Below are positions 1-12,000 of a DNA stretch of 64,000 bases, one piece after another. The position numbers were made by a program, and so were the translations under genes. Each line of letters begins with the position of its first letter. Position 1 is the first letter of the stretch. Below the pieces are notes generated by a model that worked only from the letters and a program-made list of their open reading frames with translations, did no database searches and was not told where the DNA came from. The stretch comes from Panicum virgatum (taxonomy: Eukaryota > Streptophyta > Magnoliopsida > Poales > Poaceae), in assembly GCF_016808335.1 (NCBI RefSeq), contig NC_053140.1, forward strand, positions 26,096,086 through 26,160,085, read 5' to 3'.

Positions 1-471
1 TTGTTTTCTGAGCACACATAGGGAATATTTATACTAGGAACAACCCTCCTAGATAGGTATGAACTGAAGTCTCCACGTTGGAAGGTGGAAGGCCAACTGG
101 TGAAGCATTCATGGGATGGTCTTTAATTCCTGCTCGCGTCCTTTCGGCTTCTGGCAGTTTTCAGTGAGATGGTTATTACTCCATGCTCGGAAGTCAAAAT
201 GATGAGCCATTTGTTGCTCGCGTCCTTTCGGCTTCTGGCATCATGAAACTTTGTAGAATGGTACAGTCTTGCATGGGGAAGTTGAGCAAAGATAAAGCAG
301 ACTCTTGACCTTCTGACTAGTCATTAATGTCTTATTCATAACGTTTTACTGGGGAGTCCAAACGATGTGAGGTTTGCTCGGTTGGAAAGTAGACTTGATA
401 AGCTTTCCAACAAGTACTCATGGGTCTTCATAACTTTTGGGAATCAAAAGTTATGGCTGTTTCTTTGGATT
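1..471. repeat. Retroelement remnant left of the hAT insertion
   Basis: No gene is seen here. The sequence continues across the hAT element into 2759-3066, where a gypsy-type pol tail reads on the minus strand, so this stretch is probably the 3' untranslated region or LTR of that element. A 26-bp block occurs twice without change, at 131-156 and 215-240. The assignment rests on continuity across the hAT target duplication, not on a recognised LTR end. Confidence 0.45.
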
Positions 472-843
472 GTTCGATCCCATGTTATTAGCATGATAAA
501 ACGTTGAAACGTTGGAGAGCAGATTTCGTCTTGTAAACGTTTAAACGAACATTTAAATGTCGTGACAAATAATATAGGAAAATATCAATATAAATAATTA
601 ATTCACACAATATACTAAGTGTAATACCAAACAACTAGTTAAATATCAAACAACCAATGTAGGTTCACATAATAATAGTTCCAAAATAACATGTTCACAA
701 CCAAAGCAATCAAGCAAACCACAAAATAAAATAGTAGAATGACAAGTCCACAAGCAGAAGTGCATAAGCAAGCAAATCAAGTCCACAACCACAAGCACAA
801 TAATAAGCACACAAGCATTATTCAATCTCCCATCTATGATGTC

Positions 844-1845
844 TCAAAAACCATCATCTAGTTCATTAAGACCGATATCATCATTCCTTTCCTCTTCACC
901 ATTGCCACCATTGTTTGTTGCTTCATCGTCATCCATATCAAGGTCATCAAGCACAAAATCATCATCATTCTCATTTTCTTCACCCCACATCAGCGTCATC
1001 TTCATCTTGAACAATTCTTGACACATGACTACCATGAGCTCGCCTAGGAAAATTACGTCCTTGAAGTTGTGTAGATGCACCAGCGGCTTGATCAACATGG
1101 TCCCATGTGAAAAGAGGATCACCCCCAATAGGTGCTGAATTAGCAAATGGATCAACCCACTCATTGTCCCAATCAAAATCTTCAAGAACTAAAGGATCAA
1201 AGTTCTTTCCTTCTTCACGCATTTTTTGGAACCAAACGGCCATCTTTCTATTGTATGAAACATACACCAAATTATTCAATCTCTCATGCTCTAGCCTGTT
1301 CCTTTTCATGGTATGCATCTACAAGTTACAACCAAAGTAGCAATACTCAATAAATAAGGAGGTAACAACTAAAATTGAGTAGTGTCATGTAATGTAAGGA
1401 TATAAACTAACTTACAAATTCAAATGTGCTCCAATTTCGCTCACAACCGGATGATGAAGCACAAAGACTAACAATCCGCCTTGCAAACTTATAGAGCTCA
1501 ATGGTTCTACCACCATATGCAAGCCACCAGTCAACTAAATAAGAAAATAGGTTGGGATTTAGATGCTGAAAACAAATTACATGTTGCTGAAATAGATATT
1601 GGAAGTTTACAAGTATTAGAATACTCACTTGGACTTCTTGTTTGAGCATTCCTTATAGCCATTGGGTTTGCAAATGATTCTCTTTGGTTCTCATAAAGGA
1701 CAGCCTGACCATCAATTTTGTCTCTAAGGTCCTCATCTGTCACCATTTTAACAAGCACATCATTGAAGCAACCCCTTAGCTCTCCAACATAGCCATCATC
1801 ATCACTACTTGCCATCTGGACAGCACACAACAACAGCATTCTCAT
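844..1845 (-). pseudogene. hAT transposase C-terminal (dimerisation) region, degraded
   Basis: Three minus-strand segments read in order as the tail of a hAT transposase. 1620-1845 holds the stretch before the dimerisation domain, with words such as YENQ and NPMAIRNAQT. 1407-1550 holds WWLAYGG followed by CERNWSTFEF, the usual C-terminal hAT signature. 980-1318 holds MKRNRLEHERLNNLVYVSYN and the acidic tail. Introns probably separate the first two breaks. A frameshift near 1000 moves the acidic tail into the frame that ends at 844 (ENENDDDFVLDDLDMDDDE). The N-terminal zinc finger and the DDE residues are absent. What is seen is the motif order; the intron boundaries are inferred. Confidence 0.8.
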
Positions 1846-2116
1846 TAATTAAGAACTATGCAAGAGTCGAATACAATCGAAGTCAAATACAACTAACTCC
1901 ATTCTCACTAATGGTATATGAGCCCTCAGCCCTAAACAAATTCTGATTAAAGACAACATCCTCTTGTGTAAGCAATGAGGAATTGAGGATAACAATGTTT
2001 CTTTCAAGAATGGTTATGTAAATCAAGTGGCCACAGGCAAATCACACTGCTAAGTAGCTCAAATTAACCTGGATCTAGATAAGCAGAGCATATAAATTAC
2101 AGAGGGGTGGTATAGA

Positions 2117-2570
2117 ATGAGAAATGCTTACCTAGTCTGGTCGATAGCAGCTTTCCGCGGTCCGCGCAGCGTCTTGGCACCGGCGTGGCGGCATCAAGGA
2201 GCTGGAGCAGCTACTAGAGGCGCGGAGGCGGCATTGGCGGCAGGCGCAGCGCACTGGCAAGTGGCAACCGTGTTCCGCGCGGCAGGCGCAGCGGCAGCGC
2301 CCTGGTACCGAGCCACCGATGTTCCGCGCAGGCGCGCCCTGGCACCGGCACGGCGCGGCGTGGCGGCGTTCCGCGCAGGCGCAGCGGGAGGCCAATGGAG
2401 GAGGCGGCGGCGCGCCGGCGCGGAGAAGAAGGGAGGCGGGGCACGGGGGCAGAGAGGAAGGAGGCGGCGCGGCCGGCAGACAGAGTCACGGGAGGGGGAC
2501 TCGATCCAGATCTGAATCGGAATAGGATGGGGCGACTGGGAGGGGCTATGGGCACCTAAAACGTCCATGC
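2117..2570. repeat. GC-rich block with short internal repeats inside the hAT element
   Basis: About 450 bp of very GC-rich sequence is built from imperfect copies of a TTCCGCGCAGGCGC-type word (for example near 2275, 2322 and 2368). Several frames are open on both strands, but their translations are low-complexity Arg/Ala/Pro strings, as expected from composition alone. It lies where the 5' part of the transposase gene should be. It may be a captured host first exon or the element's own leader; I cannot assign a protein. Confidence 0.5.
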
Positions 2571-2758
2571 AATGGCGTTTAAACGAATTTCACGAGGTAA
2601 AACGCCAAAACGAATAAAACGGACGTTTAAACGCCATAAAACGTCGTTTTATGTGATTTTGTCAAAACGTTCGAGCGTTTCACAATCTTATGGCGTTTTA
2701 TCGTGTAAACGTCATGAAAATAACGTTTTCACGACGTTTTAATAACATGGGTTCGATC

Positions 2759-3066
2759 TGACGGTCCGATCTGATCTGGTGCTCTCTTTGGTCCGATCTT
2801 GTGCTCTTTTCTTCATGTGTACACCTAAGCACAACCAATGTAGAACATTTAGGTAGTATAACATCCTTAGAAGTCATGAAAGCACAATCGGTTAGGAATG
2901 AATTCACCTGTTCTTGTAGTTTTTTGGCATGACTTCTTGTAAGTAATCCTTGATTTCTATCTTTGATGTTGGATGGTGAATTCTTGACACTTAAAGTAGT
3001 ATGTATGGTTGGGATGTCCTCATTAGTTCCACATTTCAGAATCAATTTTTCTGAATTCACCATCAA
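2759..3066 (-). pseudogene. Ty3/gypsy polyprotein tail fragment
   Basis: The minus-strand frame contains LTRSHAKKLQEQVNSFL followed by a hydrophobic and polar tail. This resembles the C-terminal end of a common grass gypsy polyprotein, which usually has a (P)LTRSRAKK-type motif. Only the last 80 or so residues are present. The fragment directly abuts the right target duplication of the hAT element, which shows the hAT jumped into this older retroelement. The right limit of the fragment is near 3066, where recognisable coding ends. Confidence 0.6.
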
Positions 3067-3079
3067 GATAAATTTATAT

Positions 3080-3720
3080 ACTGCATGCCACGGCTTTGGA
3101 TCCTTTATTCTAAATCTGTGGGATTTGGATTCAAGGCTCAGGGCTGCGAGATACGTGACACAAAAGGCTTATTTTTCAAATCGATTTGAAAAGATTGGAA
3201 AGATTATGATTGAAGACTGGTTTGACCCTCAACCTAATTCTTCGATTCAACCAAAGGCTCGGGGGCTACTCTATATAGAGTGCGAGTTTATCACGCACCA
3301 TATAAATGATGATTCGAAGCTTGAGCACCTCATAGCCTCGATGCAGTCAAAAAAGTTTTTGGAAGACTGCTCGAAGCACTCGACGGACCATAGAAGCCCT
3401 CGAAGACGCCTTCACACATGCAGTACTCGACTACGGAGAGCTCGGGAGTTTGTCAGACCCGGGGAGCGAGACTGCTCATAAGCGTGAAATATTCTAGAGT
3501 AAGGGATAACGCATCGCATGTACCTTATCCTCTTGTAACTACCCGATTAGGCATAGGACTAGCCGACATACAAGAAAACTACTTGACCATATTAGAGTAG
3601 GACTCTGCTAGTTTCGACTAGAATTTCCATGTAACCCTATCCTCCCAGATTATATAAGGGCGGATAGGTACCCCTCCAAAACATTATCTACTAAATAAGG
3701 GCGGCGACAGCACCAATTTG
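3080..3720 (+). mobile_element. Ty3/gypsy LTR remnant with TATA box and leader
   Basis: The stretch has the plan of a gypsy LTR: an AT-poor U3, a TATA box (TATATAAGGG at 3651-3660), a CTCCAAAACATTATC start-like region, then an end in GCGACA at about 3710. It is followed by a primer-binding-like TTTGGCGCAGCTAGTGG. The layout is similar to the LTR at 62602-63032, but I saw no long identity between the two. The left end is not clear and no target duplication was found, so this is a truncated copy. Confidence 0.5.
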
Positions 3721-4534
3721 GCGCAGCTAGTGGAGAAGACGAAGAAAGGGAAGACGAAGGAAACTTCCTGGAAGATACTCGAACACAAAAGGTCTGTATC
3801 GTATGAACGGTAGAAAATGAGCGTTGACCAAGCGAGAAGACATCTAGACCAGTGAAACAAGATTGAACGGTGGTAAAATTTTAGGCCGACATGGACGGCC
3901 TGAGAGTGCGCCGAATCCAGCTCCTTTCATATATAGAAATGGCGTGCCACGGGCCCTGGTACTTGCTGATCCAAAACGTACGTTCGTATGAAGCCTTGCT
4001 CTGCTACCCCGGGCATTATGCTAATCCCATTGGTCAACTGAGTACACATATTAATATGTTTTAAATATGAATAAAAAATGAAAACAATTTCATATCATTT
4101 AAAACAAAAAATAGCATAACCAGAGAGCAATGTTTGCACGGAAATGCATATCCTGTTCACAAGACTCGCAGGAGTCCTGGCTTCTTTGAGAGTTCTAGGC
4201 ATCAATCGCTTCTATATGCAATATGTGATCAACCGTAACAACTGGTCACATCGATTTTGAGCTTAAATCAGTAAAAATCGGCAACTAGCAGGTCGGCATC
4301 TTTTGCAGACAAGGATTGGCTCGATATTTTCATTTTTTGGTCCCTCCTCATGTTTCTATAACACGCCAAAACAGAATATTTTGATTCTCTCTCACCAAAA
4401 CCTGTGTTTAACAGCCACCATTTCGTCAGAATGGGAAAATGACAACAACCATGTTAACCATCAGACCCGCAGCTAGATTGGATTTCCATCTCTGCTAGAT
4501 CAACAATGGAACTTTGCTGGCTTCATGCTCTCGA
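3721..4534. other. Non-coding: retroelement leader and 3' flank of gene 1
   Basis: 3721-4030 looks like untranslated leader of the LTR element to the left. 4030-4440 is AT-rich with no open frame of note. 4440-4534 directly follows the stop codon of the NAD carrier gene on the minus strand and should include its 3' untranslated region. No poly(A) signal was confirmed. Confidence 0.4.
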
Positions 4535-7500
4535 TTACGGGGCCAGAAGCTGGTGCATGAATCGATTGATCATCTCAAAGCTGGTAAAAGTAATGATAGC
4601 ATTTGGGGTGGTTCTCAACAAGTTGGTAGCACAGCCTCGGTAAAAGCCAGGAAAACCTTCCTTCCTGTAAACTTGCTTGATACAGTCAGCTACACCACTA
4701 TACCGCATAGCACCACGATGATCACGGCCTTGTTCTTGCAACTTGGATCGTATAACCTACCAACATAAGTCAACAACTAAATGTTTAAAACTAGGAGAGA
4801 GAAGAAAACATACCTTTTGAGTGCCTTATACATCATAAAAACAAGGAGACACTGACAGGAACAGTTACTTCACTTTAACCCCCTCTATTGGCAAAAGCCC
4901 AAGTTATGCTATCATAATGACGAAGTAAAAGAAACTAATGACATGTCACGTGCTAAACTACCTGATCAAAATTACAAGATGTACCATGAGCAGCTTGTGA
5001 AAGAGTAATAGTTGTATTCAGCTATTCCAAAAGGATGGACAAAATCTTCATTTATGGAAAAATGGTAGGAAATGCACTGTATCAATCAGCATACCTCATG
5101 TGGGTATGTTATTATCGAGGCTGCTACTTTGGATCCTGACGAACACATAGCTACTTGTGTAGGGCTGAGTTTATCAACTGTAGTGTTGTCTGAAAAAAAA
5201 AAGTACATAGTCAATCTTTTACATGTAGATGATGGATGACCAATCGTCATTCACATTTTCTGTAGCAAATATTGTTACCTCTTTTAGCAAAGTATAGTTT
5301 CACCTTTTCATAGACTGGGAGCTGGATGGCTACATGAGCAACCCCAACTAGAGAAGGCAGGAGACCACTATCATCATGGAGAAAAGAAACAAGGGCACAT
5401 TAGGTCAATAATAGTTAGATGAAAGCTAAGAAATAGAATGAACCAGCACATGTGCATTCCAGTTAGATGCACAATCTACCTGTATAATCCACGGATTCCT
5501 TCTTCTTTTGCAATCCTCTGCAAAGCAGATAAGATGCTTTGGTAAGGCACTACTCCAGGTCTCATCCCTTGTGTCTTCAACAGAAAACATGGAATACATG
5601 TTAGATATCATCCAAAGTGGCACAGAAATGCAAGTGTGAAAGATAACGGAGTATTAGCTACTAACTAAAGACCAAGAGAAGACTATAAAAAGCTCAATTA
5701 TTTAATGCAAACTGTACTACCAATCATTGCTTAAAAAGCATTCAAGCTGTTCTCCCAAAACTCATTTAGACTGATGGAAGCAAAATGTTATATAAGAGTA
5801 TAAGAGTGTCTGGTGAGTTCTTCTGGTTACATAAAAAGAGTGAGCATTTTTCAGCCAGTCACTATGTTTTGTTCATGTCTTCAAAATCCTTCACTCCAAA
5901 CAGCTTGACAGTCACATTATCCAAAGCAAACCATTGGTTCGATCAGGAAAACACAAATTCAAACCATGTCTAGTTTGGCAGTCAGATCCTGCTAAAAAGA
6001 TCTCAAATTGTCAAAAAAAAAAGAGGCATGATACTATTCCAATCCCATTCATTGTTGCAGGATTCAAACTACCAATTTTCTGTCTTTTGCCTCCATGTAA
6101 ATACAGATTCTAAGTTATACATGCAAAAATAAAATTGGCATATGTATATCAATGTGAGTTAAAACACTACTCAAAGATACAAAAACAGTAGCATTTTAGA
6201 CTGTGTTCGAACAGACAAACCAGTGAGCTGACGAAGTCATCAGTTTTTTTCTCACCAGACCACCTCAGTGAGTGACAACATGAATAGGAATGCAATCATA
6301 TAGATGGGGTGATGCATTTTTATGTATAATAAGCTGCATTCGGCCTTAAAACATTCAGGGACTCATTAGTTCATTCTTTACAACAAGAAAAAGATGTCTC
6401 CAACCTCTAAAGTTTATGGCATACCCTGTTCAGGTTTCATACTAGATGTTATTGTGCATTTAGCTCTTTTACCTTTTCTGATGTCTCAAAAGCAGAATAG
6501 TTAAGGTGGTCCCAATTTTTAAAATTAACGATAATGGAGAAAATTGCTATTTTAGGACTCCAAACAAGCGGCTTCGCTAAAATAGGATTCCTAACATTCG
6601 TTTCGCTAAAATAGGCCTTTAAACATTGGCACTTCGGAATACATGACATTTTCCTCATTTTAATCTCATTTTCAATACTAAAATACATGTATTTCTCGTA
6701 TTGACTTTACTGCCCCTTCTGTACTAATCGATTCACGTAACCCTCGCGACACCGCTGCCCGCCCTACGAGCGACGTCCGAGATCGACGCCCGTCGCCGGC
6801 GCTCTCCCTGCGACGCCCGTCGCCGGCGACACATCCCTTGCTCATCTCTAGCTCTTGTTGTTTCCCATTGATTAGTACTCAATCGCCTATGGATCGGAGG
6901 CCAAAAACAAGCAGCAACCCTCACGAGATACAAAATTTTCATCCAGGAAAAAGGAGAGGAGGAGAAATCTGAGAGCGAGTGGTCGAGGAGGCAAAAAGGG
7001 AAATCAAAACCCAAGCTTTCATCTTTTCAAAAAAAAAAACCCAAGCTTTCGATGGTCGTCGGCGTCGTCGTCATCCGTCGAAGCCCGTCCGGCTCCAGAC
7101 GGAGTCGCGCACCCGCGACATGTCCCGCACCTTGAGCGTCCGCCCGGCGCCCTCCACCACTGACGCCCGTGCCTGCCGCCGCGCCAGGTACACGTGCGGC
7201 GGCACCCACCTGCCGGTGCCCGCCTTGCCGTCGTCCATCTCCATCTCGAACAGCAGCGCCGGCTCCGGGTCCGGCACGGCGAAGCGGCTCGGCCACGCGG
7301 GCACCTCAACGGGCGCGGACGCCGCCACCGGCCGCCGGAGCCCGTCCCCGAACGCGCGGCTCAGCCCGCCCTGCACCCCGCGCCGCGCCGCCCGCCCGCC
7401 GACGCCCCCCGCCGTCGCCGCCGTCCGACCCTCCGCGTCGCGGACGGCCCTCGAGCAGCGCCCGTCGTCCGCGGCCACGGCATCATGCGGCGACGTCCGG

Positions 7501-9021
7501 GGCGCACAGGCAAGGGCTAAGGGCAAATCAGTCATATAAGCCCCCCAAATATGTATTTAGATTATCAAATGACTTAAAATGAGGAAAATGTCATGTATTC
7601 CGAAGTGCTAATGTTTGAAGACCTATTTTAGCGAAGCAAATGTTAGAAATCCTATTTTAGCGAAGCTGCTTGTTTGGAGTCCTAAAATAGCAATTTTCTC
7701 ACGATAATGACCCAGCAGGCACTTAAAGAATGAATAAAACATGAGTTAACTCGTGCATGGTAATCACATGTATCACCCTTCCACCAATCTCTGACTCATG
7801 ATTCTAGACACAGAACAAATAAGATGCCTCAAGTGAAATAATTTGGAATGGATCCCACATCTGCATATTGTGCTAACAGTGCCTTTTATTCTATGCGAAG
7901 TAGAAATTCTACAATTTTTTGTGCAATGTGTCCAGCACGCAGATTCAAAGGCAGAAATCATAGTTATTGCAGTTTATGTTATGGTCCAAACATATGAGGG
8001 CCCATTAACAACGCATGCAGAAAAAATCGCAAACCTAAGAGAGCTCACAAATGAGCTAATAGTCAGAAAACAGAAAGCGCTAAGTATAAGAGTTAAATTA
8101 TGGTTAAGTTGATTATTATTTTTTCTTATATACCAAGTCATTGTCTCCATCTGCACTATGAGCTGGCTTGCCCACTATATAACAAAATTATTACATGCCA
8201 CTGGAAAGTTTTGAAATGCCATACCACTAAAGCAAACTGCAAATGGTATTCTTCCACACCAGCCCTCATGCTCAATTGCCAAGCACCCGGCTCTGCCAAC
8301 CCCAGATTTTATCCTACTCCCCTTCGTTGCATCCTATTGTGATATTTGTATATCATCAAAGCAATATCGTTTCTAGAAGCAATAGCAAGTATGAAAATAT
8401 CAATTGTTCAGTGGCATTCAGAGATCCAATCCAAGAGCTTTCAAAATTTCCAGTTACAGTGGCATCTAAAATCCATATAAAGGATTTCTTAGGTGATCCA
8501 AAGGCAAGCAAATAAAGAGCCACTCATTCCACATCTCTCTCACTTATGCTCCATCCCTCCCTCGACTAGGTTGTTTAGCTTCATCATCACAACAAGAGCA
8601 TCCGATTAGGATGTCGACAATTGTCAATTCCTTGTAATCACAATTTGTGTTCTAGAACTACAAAACTTTTTTCATATTGATTTTGAATATTTAAAAATGA
8701 TATGAGTAGATTTGTCTCGAAAGTAGTTTCATATTAGTATGCTTTTGCTATAGTTTATGAATATATTTTAACAAAAAATAGTAGTTGAAGTCATGTATCA
8801 GGGACCTTCTCAATGTTGAACAAGAGACTTATTTATGACTAGAGGATCTGGAGTGACTGTTAGTGAAAATGCTATTGTTTAAAGAAGCGATCTTTCCATA
8901 ATTGTTTTGTATCATAAAAAACGCAAGAACCAATCTACTTGCAACGAGATAAGCAAAAATGCAAAAGTTAAAATGCGAAAAGTTTGAATGATGAAAATGC
9001 TATTGTTTAAAGAGTGAGGAT

Positions 9022-9056
<35 letters not shown>

Positions 9057-12000
9057 CATGAGCTTTGTTTCTTAGGTCTAGGTAAACCGCTGTTGTATAA
9101 CTAGAAATGTTTAAGCATCCACACTAGTCCCTTGTATTCATGTGAATCCGTAATAATTACTCACTGAACCATGACCCATGTTTTTAAATTGGAAATGATC
9201 ATCCAATGATGGCAGATTGACATAGTGAGGCACATGTCAGTGACACATGGGTTGGTATTTTCCAATTTGGTAATCATTTCAGGGTACTCAATAATACTGT
9301 GTAAAGAAGAACTGTGTGTTGAAGTCATATGTAAAACTATAAAACCTATACAAGTGACACACATTATCTTACTCCCTCTATTCCAAATTGTAGGTCATTT
9401 TGGCGAATCCACATTTATAGCTTTTGCTATGCACCTAAATAAACACTATGTCTAGATACATAGCAAAAACTATGTATCTAGATTTGCCAAAATGACCTAC
9501 AATTTGGAATGGAGGGAGTAGAAGATAAATACCTGACATAGAAATGTAGACAAACATAAACTTTATAGTATAACATACTTGTAGCCTAGTCTTCACAACC
9601 CATAGTGGATTTGTTGCAGTGGCTGTTGCAATTCCAGCACATGAAGCTGCGAGAACATTTGCTTGGACAGATGGTTCACTGTTATTACCATCTGCATGAT
9701 GAACAAGTGTTGTTAGTAGTAGATACAGAGCTTGTGTACCAATTCTTTTATCTGCAGGTTGAGCTTGAATTGTGGTCTAATAAAGGTAATCATGTAAATT
9801 ATACACAACATATAACATGCAACTGCAGGTGAACTTTCAAAAGCAACAGAGGATATTCATGGTATCCAGAAAAATTGACTATAATAAGCAGGCAGCAGAG
9901 AGAGCTATAAAAACCATTATATAACAGGCAACTGCATCCATAGAAATAAGTTAGAACTTTCAAAAAGCAATGGAGCATTTTCATGGTATAGAGAAATTGA
10001 ATATAAGCAGGTGGCAATCAGAGCTATAAAAAAATGTCTAGTATTGAACAGATTAATGTCATAAGTAATAATACATGAGATTTACACTATAGAGTATCAT
10101 AATAATGTATGGTTTTATAAACAGTGTCAATAATAGTATATATGGTTTACTCTCAATACATACAAGGGACAAGCAACAGAGTATCATATTCATTTGAAAT
10201 GCTCAATAAACAGAAAATGAAACTAAGAGATGGATAAAATTTAAAAAGACAAAATCTCATTCAAGCACATGTGCTATGCTACCACAAGATCTATTGACAT
10301 CTCTGCCTAATGCTCTTCAGCATTTGACATACAAAAGATGGATGTAATACACTACATAAGCACAGTTGTATTTTACCTTCCGATTGAAGAAGTCCCTTCA
10401 CATGATTATAAACCGAAAAGGTTACCTGCAGACACAAAAAGGTAGGTTTATTTGTTTTGCTACAATGGGCATGTTTGGCATGGCTCCAACTCTAGAAAAT
10501 TCGTGGGGTTCTTGGAGCTGCTCATACCCAGTTCCAGAAATTCTTGGAGCTAGAGCTGTAAATAAATCAATGGTCTTTGCTAAGTCCTTATACTTTTAGT
10601 TTTTTATTTAAATAAAAATATAAAATATTTTAATCTATTTTACAAACTTCAGCTCCAGTATGGATGTTATGACCGGCATCCAATATAGCTGGCGGCAGCC
10701 CAAAAGTGGCTAGGATTTGGCAGGCATATTAGGCCCAAGAGGGGGCTGATTGCCTAGATTATCTATTTATTATAGTTCCTTAAAACAGATAGTATTTTCC
10801 TTGAGATTGGATAGCGGAGGCTATATATATTGTAACCAGGACTTGAGAAGGAATTAAGCAGAAACATATATCGTTTCCGGCTTCCCTTAAGGAGCTGGGA
10901 TTTCCTGTGACCTAATCTCTCTCTCGCGCGAGACTTTTGCTGCTGCCGCCGCCGCACAGCCACGGCGCCTCAGCGCCGCCCACGTCTCCCTCCCCCGATC
11001 ACTCATCCATATCGATTGAGGGAGATCCTTGGTAGGATCAGGAACCCTACCAATGGATCTCAGAGCTGGAGCCATGCCAAAACGGCCCTATATACCATAT
11101 AAAAAATTGAAAAATGACAAGGAAAGTTCAAATAATTAAAGTGCATAGACCAAAGATCAACTATCTGATTATTTTTTAAAGGAATAGAAGGAATATCCCC
11201 AGAGGCACCAGCTCCAATGCACGCAATCAGAGTTTTTGTTGTAACATAATACTAGATTGCAGCATGGGAAATCTGGAATGTCAGAAACAGCAATATCTTT
11301 GAAGGAATTCCAGCAAGCATACAACTTTGGACCGTGAGGTTCAAAGCACAAGTACTCCTTCAGTTACATAGAGTTAGAGAGGACCTTAGAACTCCAGTTG
11401 TACAATGGCTAGACTCTATCTTGTAATCTTTCAAACCCCACCCCCCCCCCCCCAAACCCCGCCCCTTTCTCTTCCCTCTCTCATTGTAAGTATACCTAAC
11501 CTAACCCCTGTAATTATCCTTTTCTTTGTTAATACTATTGCTGTGGGGAACTCCCCCACAGTTTCACCTCAAAAAAAAAAGATTGGCCGAAATCCTAAAC
11601 AAGGAAACAGAGAGAAATCTAAAACAAGACGAGAAAACACCATGACGTTCCTAACAAGTGTTTCTTCTACCTGATTATGGAATATACAAGGAAATGTTTT
11701 CAAGGAGCATAAATACTCAGGACCCTCTCTCAGTTACATTCAAAACACGTGATTATTAGATATTCAAACTCTATCATATAGCAGTGTCATACTCATCCAA
11801 AATCAGACTCACTACTGACTTCTACTATCAAAAAGGATTATATTCCACATGTTCCTCCCCTCACCCACCTCCCATAAAAAACCACAAAATCACAAAAACA
11901 GCATTTGTTTCCTTAAAAAAACAATGTGATCACAACAAATGAACCACTTTCCTAACCAAACTACCAACATCATATATTATTGGGATCATTTTCTACGGTA

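Larger units (their letters stand above)
480..2750 (-). mobile_element. hAT-superfamily DNA transposon, 2271 bp, complete ends
   Basis: The ends are an 11-bp perfect inverted repeat, CCATGTTATTA at 480-490 and its complement at 2740-2750. They are flanked by a perfect 8-bp target duplication GTTCGATC (472-479 and 2751-2758). An 8-bp duplication is the hallmark of hAT transposition. Both subterminal regions (about 505-560 and 2560-2740) are crowded with AAACG/CGTTT words, which are likely transposase-binding repeats. Inside is the C-terminal part of a hAT transposase on the minus strand. I see no BED zinc finger or catalytic core, and the space where the 5' coding half should lie is a GC-rich block (2117-2570). 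The copy is therefore probably non-autonomous. The intact target duplication suggests insertion was not very ancient. Confidence 0.9.
5575..9578 (-). other. Fifth intron of the NAD carrier gene (4.0 kb)
   Basis: This is by far the largest intron of gene 1. It holds the Pack-MULE at 6537-7700, a GA microsatellite at 9023-9053 and the Stowaway MITE at 9372-9518. The remaining parts (5575-6527, 7710-9022, 9054-9369) are AT-rich with only short chance open frames; I see no further gene in them. Confidence 0.7.

Noticed and set aside
5785..5973. Short open frames in introns of gene 1
   Set aside because: AT-rich chance frames with no homology and no fit to the exon phases.
7019..7582. Alternative plus-strand frames across the Pack-MULE interior
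   Set aside because: They are antisense to the frame holding the S40 signature and have no recognisable motif.
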